Source of the DNA: Allium sativum
Lineage: Eukaryota > Streptophyta > Magnoliopsida > Asparagales > Amaryllidaceae
Direction of reading: 5' to 3'
Length of the DNA: 64,000 nucleotides
NCBI GenBank assembly: GCA_030737875.1
Contig: CM060909.1
Location: forward strand, 31,981,159 to 32,045,158
Part shown: positions 47,799 to 59,895 of the stretch, in pieces
Layout of the letters: each line of letters opens with the position of its first letter
How positions within the stretch are numbered: position 1 is the stretch's first letter
Made by a program: the position numbers and the translations under genes
Notes under the pieces: model-generated
Told to the model about the DNA's origin: nothing
Database searches by the model: none
What the model saw: the letters and a program-made list of their open reading frames with translations, nothing else

Positions 47799-50235
47799 GG
47801 AACCCTTAACCTAATTTATCGGTCAAACAAGTTCTGTGGTCAACCAATTCATTTTTCCGCCGTTCCTCTTTCTACAGCAAAAGCAATTCACGATTTACAA
47901 CAAAAATCAAAACAAATTCAAGGTTAAATCTACAAATTCTTTTACAGATATATTTATAATGCTTGAATGATCCTCTTTATACTGGTGCCCTTTTTGGTTG
48001 AGTTCGAACGTGTTTTGGGGTATCAGGGAATTGTCTAGCGTGATGGTTTTGGGTTCGACTGGCGAGAGGAGCAGGAATTGGGGCGCGCTGCTCCAAGCGG
48101 TGGTGATGGAGGGAAGTGGCTCCACGTTGGCCAAGTATGGCGGATTCCGGTCGCCGGAATTGACTACGGAAATAGGAATAGGGAGGTCGTTGTTTTGTTG
48201 GGTTTCTGGGGCTTGATGAGATGTTGTTGCGTTCAAAATATCATAGTAGATCTAGGATGGTTTAAGGGTGAAGGCCATTCGAATTTCAGAGAAGTATGGA
48301 GGTGGAATGCTGCGTAGAATGGAAAGGAGAAGGGCGTGGTACTGATGTGTTTTCGCCTGGCAGCGATGGGAGTTGTTTAAGGTGGGGTTTCGGATGTTGA
48401 ATGTTGGAAGGGGAAGAGAGTTAGGAGGACAGAAGCGTCCTCATTTGAATCGTTGATGGTTTGGGTTGGAAAATTTGTTCGCTGGTTTGGATTTAATAAA
48501 GATCAAGAAGGAGCTGTTGCGAACCTTTTTTGTGGAAGAAGAAGTCAAATGGAGCAGGACTTGTTTTTTTTGTCGGTGATGTTAACTATTTGGAGATGAC
48601 CAGAATGGAGCAGCGTGAGTATGAACAATTCGGTGATGGCCTGTATTTTCCTTTTCCTGGAGCGGTAAAGTGTTGAGAAGGGAGAAGGTTATTTGGGTTT
48701 GGATTTTTAGCAAAGCAGATGGGCCTAGGTATTCATGGGTGGATGGGCCAAATTAAGTAAAGTGAGGTACAAAAATCTAAATAGTTTTAATAATTTATTT
48801 GCTTGGTTGGGCCGGGGTTTTAAGCTTTGACAACTATGGATTGCCCGTAGTTTTAAGACTGCGGATGGGTTTTCAAACGGGTCAAAACATAATGAGGTTG
48901 GGCTGAAATAATAAGGTGAAACATGGTCCGACAGGATCGTATGGGCTGGAGCGACATCATGGAACTAGTTTGGACTGATTGGAGCTTATCACAATTTATG
49001 ATGAAATAAATTGTAGGATCAGAACCAACGACCGTAAATCGTGTTTAACGATTACGGACAATGTGAGTAAATCTCACCAACTTTAAACAGTTTATAATTT
49101 CATGTTGTATTTTTAGAAATGTTAGAAATTGTCTGATTTACTGTGTGTTGACTGTTTGATTGAACTGCTAGTCAGTTAGTTGAATTTCTATATTGATTCT
49201 GTTTAACAGAATATATCATATGGAACTGAAAGTGATGTTATCTATATTGTTTAACATTTGTGATGTAGGGAAACAGGTTGGAGGAATCCAACTGGATTCC
49301 TCAACAGTTATTTTATTGTTTTTCATATATTGTTATATGATGGGATATAAAATCTGTGGGCAATTAGATGTGCTTGGACGATATTGAACATCGTGATTTG
49401 ATATGATTGAATACCATAACATACCGAAATGTTGATAAGGGGATTTTCAAAGTGATATTGAATACAGAATATTTATAAATTGAAATATTTATAAATAAGA
49501 GATATTTATAAATTTAAATATTTATAAATAAGGAATATTTATAAATTGGGATATTTATAAATAGGAGATATTTTAAAAAGGAAAATAAATTCAAAACATT
49601 TCTTTTTGAATGGAAAGGCCTGTGTGGCGGGTTAGGTGATTTTCTCGATGCTCCCGATACAAAGGAGGTTATGGCGAATTTTCCCGGGAATTTAAGGAGT
49701 TATATTTTTAAGAATAAATTTGAAAATGGAATATTTGCAAACCATTTGCAAATAGAATAAAATAGAGAAAAGAAATATTTGTAAACCATTTACAAATAAA
49801 ATTGAAAGGGGAATATTTAGAAAATAAATAGAGTTAATAAAAAGGAAATTGGTTTATAAAGGAAACCGTTATAAAAAGGAAAACGTTATTAAAAGGACAT
49901 TTATAAAGTGAAGAACCGTTACTAATAGTAAATCTTTATAAATGAATAAACGTGTTAAAAATGGGATCTTTTAAAAATGGATAAACGTTATAGAAAGGAG
50001 TTAATCGAATATGGTATTCGAAAGGAGAAATCGAATATGGTATTTGAAGTTAATCGAATATAGACATTCGAAAGGAGTTAATCGAATATGGTATTCGAAG
50101 TTAGTTAATCGAATATGGTATTCGAAGTTAGTTAATCGAATATGGTATTCGAAAGTTAGTTAATCGAATATGTTATTCGAAAGGGGTTAGTCAAGTCGAG
50201 TTAGTCAAATAGAGTTAACCAGTTAAAGTTAATCA

Positions 50236-50240
50236 GTTAG
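50236..50240. repeat. Target duplication GTTAG, left of Z
   Basis: GTTAG here and at 58392-58396 flank Z. Removing Z and one copy restores the AATCAGTTAGAGTTAATC run seen in the 5' LTR of Y. Confidence 0.92.
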
Positions 50241-50402
50241 TGCAACAACCCTGAATTTTTGGGGCCAATTTAAAATTTATTTTAAGTGATTTTAAAAGAG
50301 TTTTGATATTTAGAATAATCTATTTTAAATAATAATGATCACAAATTTGGTTCAAATCGAAGTTAGAATGAATAAATTAATTTTAATTATAAAAAGAGTT
50401 AG

Positions 50403-50594
50403 AAATAGCGCGGTAGTTTGAAAAGTCAAACTCGAACTTTGACTGACCGTATAGGACGCAAAATTTAACGGATTTTAGTGAAACCAAAAATATTAGAATC
50501 TATTTAAATATATCTTTCCAACGAATCCGAAAAATTGAAATTTCATAGCGGAAATCAAAAGTTATGGCCAATTCAATTTTAAGAAGGTCGCTAG
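50403..50594 (+). repeat. Conserved LTR block, Z first copy
   Basis: AATAGCGCGGTAGTTTG at the start, ATCTTTCCAACGAATCC in the middle, AAGGTCGCTAGG at the end. Confidence 0.7.
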
Positions 50595-51281
50595 GTAATT
50601 TGCATAGGTCAAAAATGCTACTTTTTACATATAAAGGAATTTCGACTCGAAACTACTTCCATTGAGTTCGAAATGATGTTTCTGCATTGAAAAACAGTAA
50701 ACACTTATATATTTCGAGTTTCGAAAATTATTTGTTTAAAAATGTATTCTTAATATTAAATTTACTGGCCTTAAAAATAGCCTTTTTTCAAAATGTCTCA
50801 GAATTCAACGAAATAAATTTTGTTGGATTCGTATCATCAAAACAAAGCTAAAAATGATTTTTTGGTAATTTTTAGAATTAAAATATAATTATAATTGATT
50901 TTTCAGTGTAAACGGGCAAATTTTTGACTTTAAAAATTCATTAAAAATTCATACGGGCTCAGAATTGAATGAAATTAATTTTCATAGGTCCATAGCATCA
51001 AAACATAGCTAAATATATTTTTCGAGAATTCTTGAAGTTAATTTGTGACCTCGGTGAATTTTCATGTACGGTATACATTAAAATATTAATAAAATAATCT
51101 AATTATTCCAAAACTCATAATAAATTTCGGAATTGGGTCCTGTAACATGTTCCATTGCGTTCAGAAGGCCTCAAAACCTTAAGAACGACAGTAAGCAGGC
51201 CTAAATCGGAGTTCGGACCAAAACGGGCTTTAACGGGCTAATTAAATTATTAAATAATGATTAGGAAAACATAAATAATAT

Positions 51282-51288
51282 TATAAAA
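51282..51288 (+). promoter_or_regulatory. Candidate TATA box of Z
   Basis: TATAAAA, followed by a pyrimidine-rich GC-richer segment resembling a plant 5' untranslated region. The antisense frame at 51354-51689 is not accepted as a gene. Confidence 0.45.
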
Positions 51289-51910
51289 CCCAAAATTTGC
51301 TGTTCATCGTCCTTCCTCTTCTCATTTCAGCCGCCACTTGAACCCACCACTCTTCAAAACTTCATTCTCAGTTTTCTCCTTCGTTTCTTAACGGAATTTA
51401 GCGTGTGAGTACTCGTTTCGAAGCTCTTCCCGAGCTCTTTCTTCTCCGACAAGAATCGCCTCAAACCGTGCCCTGTCGAAGCCACCATACCCCTCCAAAG
51501 CCGCGGCCTTTGCGCCCCCACCGCACCACCCATGTTGAGCCGCACCTCCTCCAATTCCCGGTGAAGATAGCTCTCTCCTAGCCGGTCCTTCTCCAACAAA
51601 CGGCTCGTCGTTTCGTCAACTACAACTCCAGAAAATCGAATTTGAAGTTTTGAACGTTCTAAGGTAGATTTTATTTCAGATTTCCCCACACTTTTAAGCG
51701 TTACACAGCCAGTTGTAAAAAGCTGATTTTGATTTTTTCCTATGAATTTGCATTAGAATTGTCCCAGATCCGCAATTGTTTTGAACTCGAACATCAAATC
51801 TGATCGAACCTGAATCTTCTTCTCTGACCAAACACGATGAGAATTTTATTTTTAAATTTAATTTAATTTAATTTAATTTATTAAATTATTATTTGCATGA
51901 TTGTTAACCG

Positions 51911-52135
51911 TAGATCAAATATGTTATGATATTTAGAACATAGATCCGAATTGTTCACCCCTTATGTTGTTAGATCTGAATTGCATGATATTAGATCTGA
52001 AAATTTAGGGAAGAAACCTAAATTAATAATTAATTATAATTAATTATGGGTATTTATTTAATCACGCTACGTTGATTTTACATATGCCAAGTTAAAACAT
52101 CACCTTATAATTACATTGATGTTAATTATTGGAAT
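51911..52135 (+). repeat. Direct repeat of about 220 bp heading the palindrome array, copy 1
   Basis: GATCAAATATGTTATGATAT through GCCAAGTTAAAACATCACC; copy 2 lies at 54362-54586 with few differences, offset by about 2451 bp. Confidence 0.85.
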
Positions 52136-52139
52136 TGGA

Positions 52140-54360
52140 TTTGTTGTCATGGTTGGATGTTGCTGTTATGTGATGTGATGAAAATTTACTTTTTATGGGA
52201 TGCAAATAAAATAGGAATGCGACTTGTGGTGGAATTTACATATTATTATGTGAAATTAAAATAAGATGAAAATTTGACCATGTAAATAAAAAAAACGATC
52301 TTTTTATACTTAAAATAAAAAGACAAATCTTTTTATATTGAAAACAAAAAGATGAAAATCCGACGATGTAAATAAAAAGACAATCTTTTTGCATTGTATA
52401 ATAGAAGAGATAATATTTTTACACTGTAAAATAGAAAGATTAATATCTTTACGTTGTAAAGTAGAGAAGTTGATATTTTTACATTATCAAAATGAAAAGT
52501 TGATATCTTTACATTGTAATCATAAAAGTGAATATTTATGCATTGTAAGTAAAAGAATGAATTTTGCGATGTAAAGTAAAATAACATTTTTATATGTTAT
52601 TTAGATAAGAATTTTCACTGCATGAATAAAAACTACATTTTTCTACGTAATTAAAAGATGCAATTTACATCGTATGTCAAATTTAACATTTTTGTTAATG
52701 TTAAAAATAAGAATTTACATCGTATGTCAAATTCAACATTTTTGTTAATGTTAAAAATAAGAATTTACATCGTATGTCAAATTTAACATTTTTGTTAATG
52801 TTAAAAATAAGAATTTACATCGTATGTCAAATTTAACATTTTTGTTAATGTTAAAAATAAGAATTTACATCGTATGTCAAATTTAACATTTTTGTTAATG
52901 TTAAAAATAAGAATTTACATCGTATGTCAAATTTAACATTTTTGTTAATGTTAAAAATAAGAATTTACATCGTATGTCAAATTTAACATTTTTGTTAATG
53001 TTAAAAATAAGAATTTACATCGTATGTCAAATTTAGCATTTTTGTTAATGTTAAAAATAAGAATTTACATGGTATGAGAAATTAACATTATTCTTGGTGT
53101 TAATAATAAGCACTTTACAATGCATGAAAAACTAACATTTTCAATGTTAATTAAATAGTTATTTCATCGTATGTGTAATTAACATTTTCAATGTTAATAT
53201 TATGAAAATACACCGTAGGATGTCATTAATCTTTTCAATGTTAATATTATAAATAAAAAGAAATTACATCGTAGGATGAGTAACATTTATTTCTAATGTT
53301 AATAAAAGAAAATCCACCGTATGACATTAACATTATTTTATAATGTTAATATTTAAAGAATTTGACCGTAGAATAAGTTACATTATTTTATAGTGTTAAT
53401 ATTTAAAAAATTTGACCGTAGAATAAGTTACATTATTTTATAATGTTAATATTTAAAGAAATTGACCGTAGAATAAGTTACATTATTTTATAATGTTAAT
53501 ATTTAAAGAATTTGACCGTAGAATAAGTTACACTATTTTATAATGTTAATATTTAAAGAATTTGACCGTAGAATAAGTTACATTATTTTATAATGTTAAT
53601 ATTTAAAGAATTTTACCGTAGAATAAGTTACATTATTTTATAATGTTAATAAAAAAAAGAAATTCAACTGTATGATAAATTACATTATTTTATAATGTAA
53701 TAAAAAGAACTACACTGTATGATAATTTACATTTATTTTAATGTTAATATAAAGGAATTACACCATAGGATGATTTAACATTATTTTCGATGTTAAAATA
53801 AAAGGATTTCACGGTAGGATTAAATTAACATTATCTTTAATGTTAATATTAAGAGAATTACGCGGTAGGTTAAAATTACATTATTTTATGATGTAGTATA
53901 ATGGGATTTCACTGTATGTTAATTTGCATTATTTTATAATGTAATTATAAAAAGGATTTACACCATAGAAAATGAACATCATTTTAATGTTAATAAAAAA
54001 AAGGGGTAATTTACACCGTAGGATAAATATACATTATTTTTAATGTATGTAAAAAGAGGAAACACACCATAGGGAAAAGATTGCATTTTTTTTTGTAATG
54101 TATATAAGAATTTACACCGTAGGTGAAATTTACCTTTTTTTTTATGTAAGTAAAATAAGAAGGTGGCAAAAATGATAGTTTACATTTTTATTTTATAAAA
54201 TAAATAAGGATGTATCATGTAAATAAAGATTTCGTTTTTATATGTAATTAGGAAGGAAAACAACATCGTAAAATAAAATTACATCGTAAAATAAAATTAC
54301 ATTTTAGATGTAATTGAAATTATGAATGCACTCAAAAGAGAATGAATATTTTAAATGTAA
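52140..54360. repeat. Palindrome array of Z, first half
   Basis: About 45 units of 40-55 bp. Each has a short inverted repeat and a linker related to CACCGTAGGAT. Homogeneous stretches: eight units of exactly 50 bp around 52676-53060 (arms TTTAACATT/AATGTTAAA) and about six units of 50 bp around 53350-53640 (ACATTA/TAATGT). Elsewhere the arms vary: AATAACAT/ATGTTATT (52580-52601), TTACATTA/TAATGTAA (53680-53700), ATACATTA/TAATGTAT (54029-54048). Confidence 0.9.
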
Positions 54361-54361
54361 A

Positions 54362-54586
54362 TAGATCAAATATGTTATGATATTTAGAACATAGATCCGA
54401 ATTGTTCACCCCGTATGTTGTTAGATCTGAATTGCATGATATTAGATCTAAAAATTTAGGGAAGAAACCTGAATTAATAATTAATTATAATTAATTATGG
54501 GTATTTGTTTAATCACGCTACGTTGATTTTACATATGCCAAGTTAAAACATCACCTTGTAATTACCTTGATATTAGTCATTAGATT
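54362..54586 (+). repeat. Direct repeat of about 220 bp heading the palindrome array, copy 2
   Basis: Near-identical to 51911-52135. It marks duplication of the whole header-plus-array block. Confidence 0.85.
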
Positions 54587-54589
54587 TGA

Positions 54590-56310
54590 TCATGTTGGAT
54601 TGTTGGATGCTGATGTTATGTAATGACATGAAATTTACATTTTATTATGTAAAATTTACATCGTATGAGATATTAACCTTTTTGTTTAATGTTAATAATA
54701 AGTAAATGGCGTTGTATGACAAATTAACATTTATTTTGATGTTAACAATAAGTAATTTACATGGTTAGAGAAATTAACATTATTTTGATGTAAATAAGAA
54801 GTATTTGCAACGTATGGAAAATTAACATTGTTTTTAAATGTTAATAAAAAGGTAATTTCACCACATGTATAACTTAATATTGTTTTTATGTTAGTTTTAT
54901 AAAATTTCAACCGCATGATGTAATTAACATTTTAATGTTGATATTATAAAAACTTCAACTGTAGGATAAATGTACATTGTCTTTAATGTACATAAGATAA
55001 GAAATATACACCGTATGAGAATTTCACATTTTATTTATGTGGATATAAAAAGAAAATTTACTGTATGAACATTTAACATTTTTTTTAATGTTAATATTAG
55101 AATGATTTCACCGTATGAGAATTGCACATTTTATTTATGTTAAATAAAAAGAAATTTACATCGTAGGATAAGCTACATTATTTTCAATGGTATTTAAAAG
55201 AGAAGATTCACTGTATGACAAAATTTACTTTTTAATTGTAAAAGTAAAGTAGGAATGTGACATGTATAAAAATTACTTTTTATTTGCAAAAATAAAATAG
55301 GATTTTTCACTGTATGACAAGAAGTACATTTTTATTTTTTAAAAATAAAATAGTATTTTCACCGTATGATGACATTAACATTTTTAATGTTAATATAATA
55401 AAAGAAATTTCACCATAGGATGTTATTAACATTTTTAATGTTAATATTAAAAGAAATTCAATCGTATGATGACATTAACATTTTTAATGTTAATATAATA
55501 AAAGAAGTTACCGTAGGATGACATTAACATTTATTTTAATGTTAATATTAAAGAATTTACACCATATAGGAAAAATTACATTTTTCTTTGTAATTAAAAG
55601 GTAAATTCCATCATATGTCAAAATTTACTTTTTATATGTAAATTATAAAGTGAAATGATATGGTATGTTAAAAATTACATTTCTCTTTGTAATTAATGGG
55701 TGAATTTCATCGTATGTCAAGATTTACATTTTTTATGTGAATTATATAGGGAATTACACCGTAGGATAACATTGCAATTAGAAATTATATTTTTACAATG
55801 TGAATTAGAGGTAGTGTTTACATTGTAATTAAAAAGTATACATTTTCTTTAATGTAAATGATTAGAATTTCACCGTATGTTAAATTTTACATTTTCTTTA
55901 ATGTAAATATATAGAAATGCATCGTATGTTAGAATATACATTTTCTATAATGTAATATAAAAGAAAATGCACGGTATGTTAAATAACATTATTTTCAATG
56001 TAAAATAAAAGAAAATTCATGGTATGTTACATTAACATTTTTATTAATGTAATAAAAAGAGGATTTCCATCGTAGGAAAAAATTTCATTTTGTTAATGTA
56101 ATAAAAAGAAAATCCACCGTATGCTATTTTACATCATTTTATAATGTAATATAATTGGAAGATGAAAGGGAATAAATAGTACGATGAATTATAATTTACA
56201 TTTTAAGGTAAATTATAGAGATATGAAATAAATTAAAAGGAATGATTCATCGTCTAATTATAAATTACATTTTCATGTAAATGAAGAAATGAAAAGATAA
56301 GAGAATGAAA
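54590..56310. repeat. Palindrome array of Z, second half
   Basis: About 35 more diverged units with the CCGTAGGA-like linker and changing but still complementary arms: TTTACTTTT/AAAAGTAAA (55224-55248), AATTACA/TGTAATT (55574-55595), AATTTAC/GTAAATT (55622-55644). Confidence 0.88.
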
Positions 56311-56382
56311 ATGTATATAAGGATGAGAATTAACGATTTATTTATATATCATATATATAAATATAATTAAATTAATCAAATC

Positions 56383-56575
56383 GAGCGCAGTAGTTCGCGT
56401 TTTGAAATCGTATCTTTAAATGAATATATCGGAAGATCCGACCGTCGGATTTTCCCAAAACTGAAAACATTAGGACCGGCTTGGAAAACTCTTTCCAACG
56501 ATATAAGATATGTTAGGATCCAATGGTTAGATTTTGAGAATTGTAAAAATCAAAATTGGTTGAAAACAGCGCCAG
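56383..56575 (+). repeat. Conserved LTR block, Z second copy
   Basis: GAGCGCAGTAGTTCGCG at the start. It is closer to the second block of D (7021-7215) than to the first block of Z. Confidence 0.7.
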
Positions 56576-56699
56576 GGTCGTCCATTGGCGTCGTTAATAA
56601 AAATTAATTATTTTAAATAATTAAAACAAGGAATGAATTGTTAATAAAAATAATTATTTACAAATAAGAAGGATTTTCAAAATATATATATATGTATAT

Positions 56700-58391
56700 A
56701 TACGAGGATTGTTTGGAAAGCCGAGTTATTCTCATTCCAAATGATCCAGCGGCGTTAAAAATTGAAGTAAGAAGACGACGTATGAAGACCGTAAATCTTC
56801 CCTCGAATGGACAGCGATCGAGATCCTGAATTGACTTGCTACCAATTCATGGGTCATGGCCATTGCCCAAACGTACGTATTGGTTTCACAGATTTGACTT
56901 TCGTTCAGACCCAGAGCATAAGTTTAAATGGATGGTGTGTCTGACATTGTACTTCGTTATATATCATATTGTTGATTTTCTGTTAATATATAAATATTAG
57001 TGGTGGAGAATTTATTCTCTACTTAACACCCATTTATGTATTGATGGAGAAGCAATGGTACAGTATGGAGTGACAGTGTGGCATACTAAGATGCAATGAT
57101 CAAAGTTTCTTATTGAAAAGCAGGCCTTGTGGGATGATCAAAGCATAGCCTGTTTAGGCATAGCTTTGTGTATGACGTGACTTCACGAGCCTCACACACT
57201 GGCGGAGTCTAAAACGGGAGAAGGGAACACAGGGAGTGCACACATTTCTTTCTAGCTAGAGTGGTGCCAGGGACCTACCAGCGCTGGCATTTATTCATTG
57301 TGGTTGTTGGATTGTTCGAGGCCTCGGTTTATGCGGTCGCCACTGACTGTAGTATAGGTCCAAAAGGACCGGGAAGCGTGTGTTCAGGCATAACTAATCC
57401 ACAAAAGTAAGTGTGGACCGGCCCTGCAGCTATCCAAGGGTTGGACAGAGTACCAATCCTGGGGCATTGCTAGAGTGTCTCGAATCGGTAAGGATCTCCT
57501 CCCTAGCCTTGACTCAGATGGAAATCCAAATTCCAAATACGACCCTACGGTTTTGATTGTATTACTAGTATGGAGATATAGTAGGATGGGGTACTATGTT
57601 TCCTAGGATTGATGCATTTATTTTGAAATGTTTTTTTATTATACACTAATAATAATATTAAACTCGTATTTGCCGTATTTAGCATATTTAATCACCATAA
57701 GGGAAAACTCTATCCTCTGGTGTGCGTTGCATTGTGTGATGGGACTTGAGTCTTATGATGATTCCATTTTTCTAAAAAGCATTGCGATGTTGTACGTTCT
57801 GACACTTTAAATTATGCACGATAATCCATTGAGTAAACCCGTTCCGCATTAGCGGCGTGGTCTTTGGATTTGTCATATTATTATTACTAAACTAGTTATG
57901 AATTCTCATACCAGTCCCACGACTGACCCGTAGTTTGTTTCACCTTTTTGCAAACTCGGGTGCCCTCTTTTCTACACGGGCAGCCAAATAAACAGGTTCA
58001 TTCTTTGCTTGGAGTCTTCTTGGAGTTGCTCACTATCTTTGCTTGGATTTGCTTTTGCGGAGAGGTGATGACTTGGAGCTTTGAGGACAGCTATCATTTA
58101 CTTCTATTGCATTTTTCTATCTTTAAGTTCAGTCATTAGACTTGTTTCATTTCGTATTGCTTATTTTGGGAGTTGGAACTTATTTTCATTTCTGCAAACT
58201 TGATGTAATAATTTGGATTCTGTGACTGTTGGGATTCTGTGGTTTATGACATTATATTTCCGCTGCTATGATGTTATCATGCTATGGTTTTCCTCTGCTA
58301 TATTGTATCAGTGATATGTATTGTTATATTTATTTTGTATTCCATATGATTATTCCTTACTTTCACCTAGTGGAAGTTTGGGGTCATCACA
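56700..58391 (+). repeat. R-U5-like tail of Z
   Basis: Colinear with D 8760-10288: GTTCAGACCCAGA, GATCAAAG...GCCTCACAC, GTGTGGACCGGCCCTG, GGAAATCC (57520) and GGTTTTGATTGTA, hairpin ATAGTA/TACTAT (57578-57583, 57592-57597), GTTCCGC...GGCGTGG (57841-57860), CTCATACCAGTCCCACGACT (57904-57923). No coding evidence. Confidence 0.75.
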
Positions 58392-58396
58392 GTTAG
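58392..58396. repeat. Target duplication GTTAG, right of Z
   Basis: Partner of 50236-50240. Confidence 0.92.
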
Positions 58397-59895
58397 AGTT
58401 AATCAGTTAGAGTTAATCAGTTAGACTTAATCAGTTAGAGTAAATCGATTAGAGTTAAAACGAACTAGAGTTAATCAAATATAGTTATTTGAGACAGAGT
58501 TAGTCAAACATAGTATTCAGGGTAAGTTGCCATCTCGGACGACTGCTAGCGTAATTCACAGGGCTGTACATAGCCTAAGGCGGTCAGATGTTTCCTGAGG
58601 GAATCAGGTGTAACCATTTGTGATCGCTGCGATCTAGAGTCAAACGAATGGAGTTAAATCGAATATTAGTTATTCGATAGGAGTTAATCAGGTTGAGTTA
58701 ATTAAACCAAGTTAGTCGAGCCTAGTTAATCGAATCGAATCGGTCGAACCAAGTAAGTTAAGATAGTCGAGTTAGTCGAGTTAAGTTCGTCGAGTTAAAT
58801 TAATCGATGTTAGTTTCATCGAAAGGAATTAATCGATGTTAGTTTCATCGAAAGGAGTTATCGATGTTAGTTTCATCGAAAGGAGTTATCGATGTTAGTT
58901 TCATCGAAAGGAATTAATCGATGTTAGTTTCATCGAAAGGAGTTATCGATGTTAGTTTCATCGAAAGGAGTTATCGATGTTAGTTTCATCGAAAGGAATT
59001 ATCGATGTTAGTTTCATCGAAAGGAGTTATCGATGTTAGTTTCATCGAAAGGAGTTATCGATTATAGTTTGATCGAAGTGAGATTTATCGAATAAGAGTT
59101 ATTCGAGAAGGAGTAATCAAATATAGTTTATTCGAAAGTGAGATTTTCAAATATGAGATATTTGAAAAGAAAGAGTTATCGAATATTAGTTATTCGAAGA
59201 GAGATTATCGAATATCGTTTATTCGGAAGGAGTTAATCGAATATAGGTTATTCGAAGAAGAGTTAATCAAATAGAGATTTCTCGAAGAGAGTTAATCGGC
59301 AAATTCGATTATATCGAATTCGGGAAAGTACTTATACTTTCTAGTGTTTAAATAGAGATTTATTTATTTAAAATAAATAAGTGTTAGGTTAATTATTCAC
59401 TAATAAGAATAGAAGTTATAATTAAAGTTAGATAATTCGAAAGTAGGGATTATAACGTTATCGTTATAACCAATGTTTTAAATATAGAAGTGGATTTGTA
59501 AAATTGAATCCGAGAAAGGCGTAAAGAAGATGTTAAAGATTAAAAGATAAACTTTGACCATTTCGAAGTTATAACGTTGTTCAGTTAAGGTCTGAGAGGT
59601 AATTATACCCCAACTTGAGTGGCTTCCTTCTTGACTAAGAAATGGTAAGGTTTGATCGTAAAGGAGTTTTGGAAATGTTTTCCAAACGAGAATCAGAAAT
59701 GTTTTCTGATAAAAGAAAAATAAGAATTTAGAATATAGGGAAACAGGAGATAAATAAATGAACTAAAGAGATTTATGTTAAATGATGTTTGTTCGATATA
59801 ATTTCCATTTGGAAATAATATCGTTGTTTGCACACTTGTTTTTCTTTGATAGTTAACTCACCGACTATCGAAGTTTTGACCATTTTAACGTTGTT

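Larger units (their letters stand above)
50241..58391 (+). mobile_element. Giant LTR unit Z (8151 bp), probably a solo LTR
   Basis: It begins TGCAACAACCCTG, ends GGGGTCATCACA, and has 5-bp target duplications. I find no primer-binding site, polypurine tract or second LTR head inside, so it behaves as one LTR left by recombination. Parts: conserved block (50403-50594), two GAATTCAACGAAAT-type repeats (about 50790, 50960), TATA box (51282), a CT- and GC-rich segment (51300-51720), two halves of a palindrome array (52140-54360 and 54590-56310), each preceded by a segment of about 220 bp, a second conserved block (56383-56575), and an R-U5-like tail (56700-58391). At 8 kb it is far longer than usual plant LTRs. 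Confidence 0.85.

Noticed and set aside
51354..51689. 111-aa antisense frame in Z
   Set aside because: It is the longest frame in its region but lies in the GC-richer post-TATA segment, has no recognisable domain, and GC-rich antisense DNA often stays open by chance.
52676..53060. CRISPR-like regular array (50-bp period with hairpins)
   Set aside because: No unique spacers alternate with repeats; whole units are tandem copies, the context is a plant LTR, and no cas genes are present.
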